This document shows, one piece after another, positions 52,792 through 60,111 of a stretch of 64,000 bases of DNA. The notes beneath the pieces are model-generated. The model saw only the letters and a program-made list of their open reading frames with translations, was not told the DNA's origin and made no database searches. The position numbers and the translations under genes were made by a program. The stretch lies in contig CAZICZ010000002.1 of the NCBI GenBank assembly GCA_964538025.1, positions 248,001 to 312,000 on the forward strand, written 5' to 3'. Every line of letters starts with the position of its first letter. Positions within the stretch are counted from its first letter, which is position 1. Origin of the DNA: UBA5078 sp964538025. GTDB lineage: Bacteria > Pseudomonadota > Gammaproteobacteria > Pseudomonadales > Pseudohongiellaceae.

Positions 52792-53805
52792 TCAAACCCT
52801 GGCGCTTTCCTTTCCTGCGCCTACAGAAAGTGCGACTAAAGCCAAGGGTATAGCGCCCAGCAGGGCGAAATATACCCCATATTCGGGGTGTTTTCCTGCG
52901 CCAATCGCCAGTGGCAACAGAAAGAATGCATTGATGATTGTCACGCCCACGGTAACCGCTCGATGCCCGAAGCGAACGGCCAGATGCTGATAGGCATGCT
53001 GTCGATGCGCTTGAGACCATTTTTGCCCTGAGCTCACACGTCGCACGAGCGTGACCGTTGCATCCACAACAAACACCGCAAGAAGCAGGCTCCAGGACCA
53101 TAGTGACATGCTCCCGTGGGCATGACTCAACACGGCAAGCACGCCAAATGCTAATCCCAGAAATCCGCTTCCGACATCGCCCATGAAGATCCGGGCCTTT
53201 GGCCAATTCCACACGAGAAAACCGCAACTTCCCGCGAATATGCAAAGGCACAGAACTGCTAGCCCCGTGTCATCCGCGTTAAAGAGGATGATTGCCGCCG
53301 AAAGACTCACAAAGGCGGACTCCGAACCGGCGATGCCATCAATACCATCCATAAAGTTGTAGAGATTTGTCAGCCAAATCATGCTGGCGGGCAGGAGAAG
53401 CCAAGACAGAAAATAACCGTCCAACTCCCACGGACCTACGAGAAGCGCGGGCAATTGTTCGATGATCAGAAGAGCACCACCTCCGCAAACCCCCTGTACC
53501 GTCAGCCGAATGCGGTAATCAACATCGAATCTGTCATCCAATAGCCCGGACACTGCCACCGGAATGGGCATCAGAAGGACGGCAATTTCAGGGCCCGAGA
53601 GGGTTCCGCGGATACTGCAAAGGACTAAACCCACGCAATACGTAATCACTATCGCAATTCCACCTCCCACCGGAGTGGGTGTTTCGTGCAATCCGCGACG
53701 TGTTGGAACGGCGATTAGCTGAAGGGACAGCGCGCGCGCGCGAACGACACCCGTCATCAGGAGAGAAAAGACAAACAGAGAGAAAACCAGCAGAACGTCT
53801 TGCAT
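52792..53805 (-). CDS. Undecaprenyl-phosphate glycosyl-1-phosphate transferase (WecA/WbpL family)
   Basis: The 337-residue polytopic protein has RRGLHETPTPVGGG, LLDDRFDVDYRIRL, NLYNFMDGIDGIAG and RIFMGDVGSGFLG, the conserved cytoplasmic loops of the MraY/WecA superfamily. In WbpL proteins this enzyme puts a QuiNAc- or FucNAc-phosphate on undecaprenyl phosphate to begin O-antigen. It is paired with the WbpM-like gene that makes such sugars. The start at 53805 has a weak ribosome binding site; a TTG at 53829 is the alternative. Confidence 0.88.
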   Translation of the reverse strand: MQDVLLVFSLFVFSLLMTGVVRARALSLQLIAVPTRRGLHETPTPVGGGIAIVITYCVGLVLCSIRGTLSGPEIAVLLMPIPVAVSGLLDDRFDVDYRIRLTVQGVCGGGALLIIEQLPALLVGPWELDGYFLSWLLLPASMIWLTNLYNFMDGIDGIAGSESAFVSLSAAIILFNADDTGLAVLCLCIFAGSCGFLVWNWPKARIFMGDVGSGFLGLAFGVLAVLSHAHGSMSLWSWSLLLAVFVVDATVTLVRRVSSGQKWSQAHRQHAYQHLAVRFGHRAVTVGVTIINAFFLLPLAIGAGKHPEYGVYFALLGAIPLALVALSVGAGKESARV

Positions 53806-53879
53806 GCGGAAACCGGAATTAGGGCGCAATCGCTGCGCCCTATTCTACATGAAGCATATCGATTCAGAGCAAAGTGTGC

Positions 53880-54197
53880 TCATTCCTTCGTATTAAAAAG
53901 AATTCGATCCCGATTTCTGGCAATCGTGGCAGGACCAATCCCCTTCACTTGCTCAAGATCATCCAGCGACTTGAACTCACCAAACTTCTCTCGGTGAGCC
54001 ACGATATCTTGGGCCTTAGCGAGACCGATTCCATCAAGTGCCAAAGCGAGGGTTGGGGCATCTGCCTTATTGATATCCACCTTTGCCATGGCGGCGGGTT
54101 GTTCAGTCTGGGAAGATCCCGACGGTGTTTGCGCGAAACTAGCGAGAGGAAATGCGATTGAACTTAGCAATACACAACAAAGCAACATCCTTTTCAT
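53880..54197 (-). CDS. Exported ComEA-like helix-hairpin-helix protein
   Basis: The 105-residue product has a signal peptide (MKRMLLCCVLLSSIAFPLASFAQ), a short Ser/Gln-rich linker and one ComEA HhH domain (VDINKADAPTLALALDGIGLAKAQDIVAHRE and QVKGIGPATIARN). Such periplasmic proteins bind incoming DNA in transformation, but short stand-alone forms occur in many non-competent gammaproteobacteria. The start at 54197 follows AAGGA by 7 nt. It lies between pyrF and wbpL-like on the same strand. Confidence 0.85.
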   Translation of the reverse strand: MKRMLLCCVLLSSIAFPLASFAQTPSGSSQTEQPAAMAKVDINKADAPTLALALDGIGLAKAQDIVAHREKFGEFKSLDDLEQVKGIGPATIARNRDRILFNTKE

Positions 54198-54265
54198 AGC
54201 GGCATCCTTGCTCGAATCCATTCGAGGGTTGATTCACATACAGCACAATTGCTGCACTTCTGAAT

Positions 54266-54985
54266 CTAGCAAAGATCGCCAAAACCGCCAGATATCTCCT
54301 TCACAATCTCCTGGATCTTGTCGTTCGGACGCGGATGCTGAGTAATCGGACGTCCGATGACAAGAAAATGACTGCCGGCCCTGATTGCTTCCCCCGGTGT
54401 CATGATGCGTTTCTGGTCATCCCCCGTATCGCCCGCGGGACGAATACCGGGTGTGACGAGCGCAAACTCGCGGCCCAGCGATGACGCCAACATCGCAGTC
54501 TCCTGAGCAGAGCAAACGACGCCATCAATGCCACAATCGCGCGCGAGAGTCGCGAGTCGCATGACCTGCGACTCGGGGGAAGCGTCAACACCCACTTCCC
54601 TGAGATCCGCGTGAGACATGCTTGTCAGTACCGTCACGGCAATGAGGAGAGGCCGGTGTGCCGACGCCACGAGCGCACTGCTTGCCGCCTCCATCATGGC
54701 CCTGCCTCCGCTGGCATGGACATTGACCATCCAAACGCCAATTTCGGCTGCCGCCAATACTGCTTTGGCAACAGTATTGGGAATATCGTGATATTTAAGA
54801 TCCAGAAAAACGTCGAAACCTTGGGCAATGACTTCCTCCACAAAGGCAGGGCCACAGCGTGTAAACAGTTCCTTGCCGATTTTGACGCGACAAGTGCTGG
54901 GATCCAACTCTTTCAGCAGTATGCGAGCAGATGTAGCGTCTGCGTAATCCAACGCGATGACAATGCGTTTGCTATCAAAGGTCAT
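54266..54985 (-). CDS. pyrF: Orotidine 5'-phosphate decarboxylase
   Basis: The 239-residue TIM-barrel enzyme has IVIALDYAD, VKIGKELF and FLDLKYHDIPNTV (the catalytic Lys-Asp charged network) and a C-terminal VTPGIRP...GSHFLVIGRPI. It makes UMP, which PyrH (also in this window) then phosphorylates. It follows lapA after 31 nt. Confidence 0.96.
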   Translation of the reverse strand: MTFDSKRIVIALDYADATSARILLKELDPSTCRVKIGKELFTRCGPAFVEEVIAQGFDVFLDLKYHDIPNTVAKAVLAAAEIGVWMVNVHASGGRAMMEAASSALVASAHRPLLIAVTVLTSMSHADLREVGVDASPESQVMRLATLARDCGIDGVVCSAQETAMLASSLGREFALVTPGIRPAGDTGDDQKRIMTPGEAIRAGSHFLVIGRPITQHPRPNDKIQEIVKEISGGFGDLC

Positions 54986-55016
54986 TATGTCCTCTCAGTA
55001 TCACGTCAACCCCAAA

Positions 55017-55328
55017 TTAATTTCCCGAATGGCCTGCCTTCGACTGATGTGCTTCCAATTCTTTTTCTAACGTGACAATGCGCGCCCTTAATCGGCGTGC
55101 TTCCAGTCGTACTCGGGTACCACGCAAAAACCCTACCCCGACGATTATTCCCCCTGCCCCACCAAGTACAAATGCGCTAATCACCCATACCGCCAATGGC
55201 TGCGCGGAGAACGTATAGAACCCGAGAGAAAGGACAACAGGATCCGTGTTTGCGTATGAAAAAATAATGCTGGCTATAAAAACGATGAACAAGGAGAACC
55301 ACGCTAGCACTCGTATCAGTTTCTGCAT
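55017..55328 (-). CDS. lapA: LapA-family (DUF1049) membrane protein
   Basis: The 103-residue protein has two transmembrane segments (LIRVLAWFSLFIVFIASIIF and PLAVWVISAFVLGGAGGIIV) and a C-terminal coiled coil (RLEARRLRARIVTLEKELEA). This matches LapA, which with LapB tunes LpxC proteolysis and LPS assembly in enterics. LapB, usually next, is replaced by pyrF here. The ihfB-lapA order is otherwise conserved. Confidence 0.85.
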   Translation of the reverse strand: MQKLIRVLAWFSLFIVFIASIIFSYANTDPVVLSLGFYTFSAQPLAVWVISAFVLGGAGGIIVGVGFLRGTRVRLEARRLRARIVTLEKELEAHQSKAGHSGN

Positions 55329-55390
55329 TCATATCTCCCGGTGACGCTCAGCTATTCCACAATCACAGAGCAATTATACGCACTCAGCGG

Positions 55391-55426
55391 CAAAAAAAAC
55401 GGCGAACCTGAAACAGGTTCGCCGTT
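55391..55426 (-). terminator. Intrinsic terminator between ihfB and lapA
   Basis: A perfect 13-bp stem AACGGCGAACCTG / CAGGTTCGCCGTT with a 3-nt loop is followed on the minus strand by a run of eight T. It is the cleanest terminator in the window and should separate rpsA-ihfB from lapA-pyrF. Confidence 0.92.
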
Positions 55427-55459
55427 GTTTGATGCCCACAGAGCTGACGTTCTGTGGGA

Positions 55460-55759
55460 TTATCCTGGATAAGTTTCCAGGCTGAGGTTGACGCGATCAC
55501 GCAGCTCCTTACCCGGCTTGAAATGCGGGACGTACTTGCCGCTGAGAGACACCGGAGTGCCCGTCTTCGGATTACGCCCTACACGAGGAATTCGGTAATG
55601 CAGGGAGAAACTCCCGAAACCCCGAATTTCTATACGACCACCTTCAGACAATACCTGAGACATATATTCAATAATTGCCTTTACCGACAGTTCAACATCC
55701 TTCGATGACAACTGACTTTGCTTACTTGCAATTCGATCAATAAGTTCAGACTTGGTCAT
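55460..55759 (-). CDS. ihfB: Integration host factor subunit beta
   Basis: The 99-residue HU/IHF-fold protein begins MTKSELIDRIASKQSQLSSKD and has IEIRGFGSFSLHYR and RVGRNPKTG, the beta-subunit pattern. It pairs with IhfA for sequence-specific DNA bending. It follows rpsA after 69 nt, the conserved order. Confidence 0.97.
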   Translation of the reverse strand: MTKSELIDRIASKQSQLSSKDVELSVKAIIEYMSQVLSEGGRIEIRGFGSFSLHYRIPRVGRNPKTGTPVSLSGKYVPHFKPGKELRDRVNLSLETYPG

Positions 55760-55828
55760 GGCCTATTCCTTGTAAGTTACGCTGCGATCTGTGACAACAC
55801 TGCCAAAGGACACGAGCTCCAGCAAAGA

Positions 55829-57505
55829 TTACTTCTTATCCATCTCAGCTTTGATCAGATCACCAATGGTAGTTGGTGCAGCCAGACCCGGCTCCTGATT
55901 CTTATGCTCGGCAATTGCAGACTTCTCGTCATCAATTTCAATCGCTTTGATGGAGAGACCAAGCACCCGGCTCTTGCGATCCACACTGATAACTTTTGCT
56001 TCAACTTCATCGCCTTCTTTCAATGCATTGCGCGCATCTTCAATCTTGTCGCGACTGATTTCGGAAGCACGAAGCACGCCTTCAACGCCGTCTTTCAGAG
56101 CAATCGTAGCGGCCTTTGCATCAACAGAGGACACGACGCCTTTCACAATGCTGCCTTTCTCGAACTCGCCCACGTAACTGACAAAAGGATCATCAGAAAG
56201 TTGCTTGATGCCCAGAGAAATGCGCTCACGCTCTGAATCAATGGAGAGGATGACCGTCTCGATCTCATCGCCTTTCTTGTAGGCGCGAACAGCTTCTTCG
56301 CCTGGCTCGTCCCACGAAATATCAGACAAATGCACCAGACCGTCGATGTTGCCTTCCAGACCGATGAAGATACCGAAATCAGTGATGGATTTGATGCTGC
56401 CGCTGATCTTGTCGCCTTTCTTAAATGATTCGGCGAAACGATCCCAGGGGTTCTGGAAGCACTGCTTGATCCCCAAAGAAATGCGACGACGCTCTTCATC
56501 AATATCCAGAATCATGACGTCAACAACATCACCCAATTGCACCACTTTGGAGGGATGAACATTTTTGTTCGTCCAGTCCATTTCGGAGACGTGGACGAGG
56601 CCTTCTACGCCTTGTTCCAGCTCAGCGAAACAGCCGTAGTCGGTCAGGTTAGTCACGGTTGCTTTCACAATGGATTTTTCAGGATAACGCGCTTTAATCG
56701 CTACCCATGGATCTTCACCCAGTTGCTTCAGACCGAGTGACACGCGATTACGTTCACGGTCGTACTTCAGAATCTTGACTTGAATTTCGTCGCCAACATT
56801 CACAATTTCGCTTGGGTGCTTAATGCGTTTCCAGGACATGTCGGTAATGTGCAACAGTCCATCCACGCCTCCCAGATCCACGAAGGCACCGTAGTCGGTA
56901 AGATTCTTGACCACACCTTTCACGGACATGCCTTCCTGCAGCTGTGCGAGCAACTCATCGCGCTCTTCAGTGCTAACAGCTTCCAGCACCGCACGACGTG
57001 ACACCACAACGTTGTTGCGCTTCTGATCAAGCTTGATCAGTTTAAATTCTAACTCCTGACCTTCCAGATGGGTCGTGTCGCGGATTGGACGCACATCGAC
57101 CAAAGAACCTGGCAGGAATGCCCGGATATTGTTCAGATCAACTGTAAAGCCACCTTTGACCTTGCCGTTGATAACACCCATCACGATTTCATTCTTCTCG
57201 AATGCCGCTTCAAGATCCATCCATGATTCGGCACGCTTGGCCTTCTCACGTGACAGACGTGTTTCACCGAAACCATCTTCAACGGTTTCCAATGCGACTT
57301 TAACGGAATCCCCTACAGACAAGGAGAAGGTGCCATCCTCATTGACGAACTGGCTGCGTGGAATCACCCCTTCGGATTTCAACCCTGCGTGGACAGTCAC
57401 CCAATCAGAATCAATTGCCATGATCACGCCCGTGACGATCGCACCGGGGGTCATGTCGATATCATTCAAACTCTGTTCAAATAATTCAGCGAAACTTTCA
57501 CTCAT
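55829..57505 (-). CDS. rpsA: 30S ribosomal protein S1
   Basis: The 558-residue product begins MSESFAELFEQSLND and carries six S1 RNA-binding repeats, including KNLTDYGAFVDLGGVDGLLH, TNLTDYGCFAELEQGVEGLV and KSITDFGIFIGLEGNIDGLV. S1 unfolds mRNA for initiation. The first two repeats bind the ribosome. The start at 57505 follows AGGAAAAG. The upstream frame to 57547 is not conserved. It lies 116 nt after tyrA-cmk across a terminator-like hairpin. Confidence 0.97.
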   Translation of the reverse strand: MSESFAELFEQSLNDIDMTPGAIVTGVIMAIDSDWVTVHAGLKSEGVIPRSQFVNEDGTFSLSVGDSVKVALETVEDGFGETRLSREKAKRAESWMDLEAAFEKNEIVMGVINGKVKGGFTVDLNNIRAFLPGSLVDVRPIRDTTHLEGQELEFKLIKLDQKRNNVVVSRRAVLEAVSTEERDELLAQLQEGMSVKGVVKNLTDYGAFVDLGGVDGLLHITDMSWKRIKHPSEIVNVGDEIQVKILKYDRERNRVSLGLKQLGEDPWVAIKARYPEKSIVKATVTNLTDYGCFAELEQGVEGLVHVSEMDWTNKNVHPSKVVQLGDVVDVMILDIDEERRRISLGIKQCFQNPWDRFAESFKKGDKISGSIKSITDFGIFIGLEGNIDGLVHLSDISWDEPGEEAVRAYKKGDEIETVILSIDSERERISLGIKQLSDDPFVSYVGEFEKGSIVKGVVSSVDAKAATIALKDGVEGVLRASEISRDKIEDARNALKEGDEVEAKVISVDRKSRVLGLSIKAIEIDDEKSAIAEHKNQEPGLAAPTTIGDLIKAEMDKK

Positions 57506-57561
57506 TGCTTTTCCTATAGTTGCTCGATTAACCGTGCTCCAGCACACACGGGGCTATTACT

Positions 57562-57612
57562 AAAAACGCCATCTCCGACTATGGCTGGTGGGTTCGGAGA
57601 CAGCGCCATTAA
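57562..57612 (-). terminator. Terminator or leader structure between tyrA-cmk and rpsA
   Basis: Arms CGCCATCTCCGA and TCGGAGA(CA)GCGCCA (one bulge) enclose a 15-nt loop, and TTTTTAGTAAT follows on the minus strand. It starts 10 nt after the cmk stop. Only 57 nt separate it from the rpsA ATG, too little for an obvious separate promoter, so partial readthrough is likely. Confidence 0.65.
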
Positions 57613-57621
57613 AACGTTCGA

Positions 57622-59208
57622 TCAATTACTCTGTGTCAAGTGTGCTTGACGCACCAATTCAAGAACCTTTGCGACGACCTGCTCAATGCTCATCTCGGTG
57701 GTATCGACCACGATGGCGTCCTCGGCAGGCCTCAGGGGAGAGATAGCCCGTTGACTGTCCCGCTCATCCCGCGCCTTGATATCCAGAAAAAGGGCGGAGA
57801 GATTAACACTAATACCCTTTGCAATCAACTGCTTATAACGCCTGTTTGCACGCTCCTCGGCACTGGCCGTCAGGAACACTTTGACCGCGGCATCCGGAAA
57901 CACTACTGTCCCCATGTCCCTCCCATCCGCCACGAGCCCAGGGGCCTGCCGAAACTGATGCTGAGTCCCCAGCAAGGCAGTGCGAACTTCAGGCACAACC
58001 GCCACTTCCGAGGCCAGCGCGCCGGCGGCTTCCTGACGCAGCTCATCGGAGACTTCTTCGTCTCCCAGCCAGACAGTGCCATCCTTGCTCGAAAAACGGA
58101 TTGAAAGCGTCGCCAGCAGCTGCAACAAGCCCCGGGGATCGGAGGTAGAAACGCCAGCACGCTTGGCCGCAATACCGAGTAGGCGGTAAAGGGCACCACT
58201 GTCCAGATAATGCCAATTCAAGGTGGCAGCGACTTTGGCACTGATGGTGCCTTTTCCCGAGCCTCCTGGCCCATCGATGGTCAGGACAGGCGCTGGCAGC
58301 GTCGAAGCTGCGACTACGGCTTCGCGTTCGTTGAAATGCTGCGCGATGAAACGTTCGCGTGTCGCCCGTGCATGCGTAAACACCTCTTCGAGGAGTGGCC
58401 CGTCCTTCGCTACCAATGCCGACCGCATGCGCCGGAGCTCTTCCATATAAGCGTCCAACACAGTGACAGTGGCATCTGAATTGGCGAGGAAAATATCCCT
58501 CCACATGACCGGGTCACTGCCGGCGATACGCGTAAAACCAGCGAAACCGCCCGCCGCATAGCGGAAAATGTCATCCACACGGGTTTGGTTGCTGAGGGTA
58601 TTGACCAACGAATACGCCAACAGATGCGGCAGATGGCTCGTTGCCGCCAGCACCGCATCGTGATCGGCCACACTCATGGTGCTGACAGTGGCACCAATCC
58701 CTTCCCAGAGTGCTTTTACCGTGGCATGCGCCGCAGCATCTGTTTCCGCCAGAGGGGTGAGGATCACTTTACGCTGGCAAAACAGTGTGTCTGTTGCAGC
58801 GGCATATCCACTGCGCTCGGAACCGGCTATGGGATGCCCGGGAACAAAGCAAGAAGGAATCTCGCCAAAAACGGCCTGTACATCTTCGATCACGCTTCCC
58901 TTCACGCTCGCCGCGTCGGCGATGATGCACCCAGGGGACGCCACGTCCTTCAGAATTTCCAGTAAAGGTCGCATGCTCAGGGTAGGAACCGCGATCAGGA
59001 TCAGATCAGCACTGGGTGCGATGTCTTGCAGGGAGGTGGACCAGGCATCGATGACGCCATCCGACTGCGCTTGCTCAAGCGGTCTGCTGTCGCGTCCGCA
59101 TGCCAGAATTTCGCGGCACAGGCCCTGACGGCGCAACCCTCGGGCGACAGATCCGCCAATGAGTCCGAGACCAACGATAAGGATGCGCAACTCTGCCAGG
59201 GACTTCAT
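57622..59208 (-). CDS. Fused prephenate dehydrogenase - cytidylate kinase
   Basis: One 528-residue frame joins two enzymes. Residues 1-about 290 are TyrA: VGLGLIGGSVARGLRRQG (NAD fold), GHPIAGSERSGYAAA and ATSHLPHLLAYSLV. Residues about 305-528 are Cmk: TIDGPGGSGKGTISAKVA (P-loop), YLDSGALYR, ADGRDMGTVVFPDA and RDERDSQRA. The linker is about 15 residues (EREAVVAASTLPAP). In Pseudomonas and many relatives TyrA is fused to AroA, with cmk next; here the AroA domain is absent and TyrA runs straight into Cmk. It makes hydroxyphenylpyruvate for tyrosine and CDP/dCDP for nucleotides. Its ATG overlaps the pheA stop by 4 bp. Confidence 0.9.
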   Translation of the reverse strand: MKSLAELRILIVGLGLIGGSVARGLRRQGLCREILACGRDSRPLEQAQSDGVIDAWSTSLQDIAPSADLILIAVPTLSMRPLLEILKDVASPGCIIADAASVKGSVIEDVQAVFGEIPSCFVPGHPIAGSERSGYAAATDTLFCQRKVILTPLAETDAAAHATVKALWEGIGATVSTMSVADHDAVLAATSHLPHLLAYSLVNTLSNQTRVDDIFRYAAGGFAGFTRIAGSDPVMWRDIFLANSDATVTVLDAYMEELRRMRSALVAKDGPLLEEVFTHARATRERFIAQHFNEREAVVAASTLPAPVLTIDGPGGSGKGTISAKVAATLNWHYLDSGALYRLLGIAAKRAGVSTSDPRGLLQLLATLSIRFSSKDGTVWLGDEEVSDELRQEAAGALASEVAVVPEVRTALLGTQHQFRQAPGLVADGRDMGTVVFPDAAVKVFLTASAEERANRRYKQLIAKGISVNLSALFLDIKARDERDSQRAISPLRPAEDAIVVDTTEMSIEQVVAKVLELVRQAHLTQSN

Positions 59209-60068
59209 GAGTATCCCCGCGCCATGGGATAGGACCCCAGATGCTTGATGCGCACCGTTCGCGCCTGCAGCTGGCTCAACACTTTCTGCACCGCTTCGTC
59301 GTGTACGTGCCCTTCAAAATCAATGAAAAACACATAGGCCCAGACGATATCGCGGGCCGGACGCGTTTCGATTTTTGTGAGGCTGACCTGATAGGTATTA
59401 AAGGGCTCCAACACGCGAAAGAGCGCACCTGGTTTGTTTTCGGTGTAAACAAGCAGGGAGGTCTTGTCATGTCCGGTAGGATTTGTGGGGGCCTGAACAT
59501 TGGCCAGAACAAGAAACCGGGTGCAGTTGTTCAGCTGGTCTTGAATGCGCTTCTCGCGTATCTCAAGCCCGTACAGATTCGCAGCACGTTCGCCGGCGAT
59601 CGCCGCAATAGCAGGATCTTCCGCAGCCATTTTCGCGGCCTCAGCATTGCTTGAGACTTCCTGCTTTTCCACATGAGGCCAATGCGCTGCCAGCCAGCGA
59701 CGACACTGACCGAGTGATTGCCGATGAGAGACAATACGTCGGATTCCCGCAAGCGAGGCGTCTCTGCGCATCAGGAAGTTTTGTTCAATGGGAACAACGA
59801 CCTCGGCAATGATGGTCGCCGATGTGTCCATCAGGCAGTCCTGAGTCGTGTTGACCGCCCCTTCCGTGGAATTTTCAACAGGAACGACGCCAAATCGGGC
59901 GTGCCCGCCCTCCACCTGCGCAAACACTTCATCAATGGTGGCGACACTGCGCTTGTTGGCATCGGGACCGAAATAACGGTCCACGGCAGCGTGTGTAAAG
60001 GTGCCAAAAGGGCCGAGAAAGGCGACGACGTCGCCCTCAGAAAGGTGCTGTGGTGTAGGTTCGGACAC
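59205..60068 (-). CDS. pheA: Prephenate dehydratase, without chorismate mutase domain
   Basis: The 287-residue product starts directly with the dehydratase domain (VAFLGPFGTFTHAAVDRYF, VVPVENSTEGAVN and the catalytic NNCTRFLVLA) and ends with an ACT domain (NKPGALFRVLEPF, LTKIETRPAR), the site of phenylalanine feedback. The N-terminal chorismate mutase helices found in most gammaproteobacterial P-proteins (about 360-390 residues) are missing. It converts prephenate to phenylpyruvate. It starts at GTG after GGAAA and is 43 nt downstream of gyrA. Confidence 0.93.
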   Translation of the reverse strand: MSEPTPQHLSEGDVVAFLGPFGTFTHAAVDRYFGPDANKRSVATIDEVFAQVEGGHARFGVVPVENSTEGAVNTTQDCLMDTSATIIAEVVVPIEQNFLMRRDASLAGIRRIVSHRQSLGQCRRWLAAHWPHVEKQEVSSNAEAAKMAAEDPAIAAIAGERAANLYGLEIREKRIQDQLNNCTRFLVLANVQAPTNPTGHDKTSLLVYTENKPGALFRVLEPFNTYQVSLTKIETRPARDIVWAYVFFIDFEGHVHDEAVQKVLSQLQARTVRIKHLGSYPMARGYS

Positions 60069-60111
60069 AGTCTATTTCCGGTCGCTCTTGGCTGTGTATA
60101 CGGGCTGCTCC

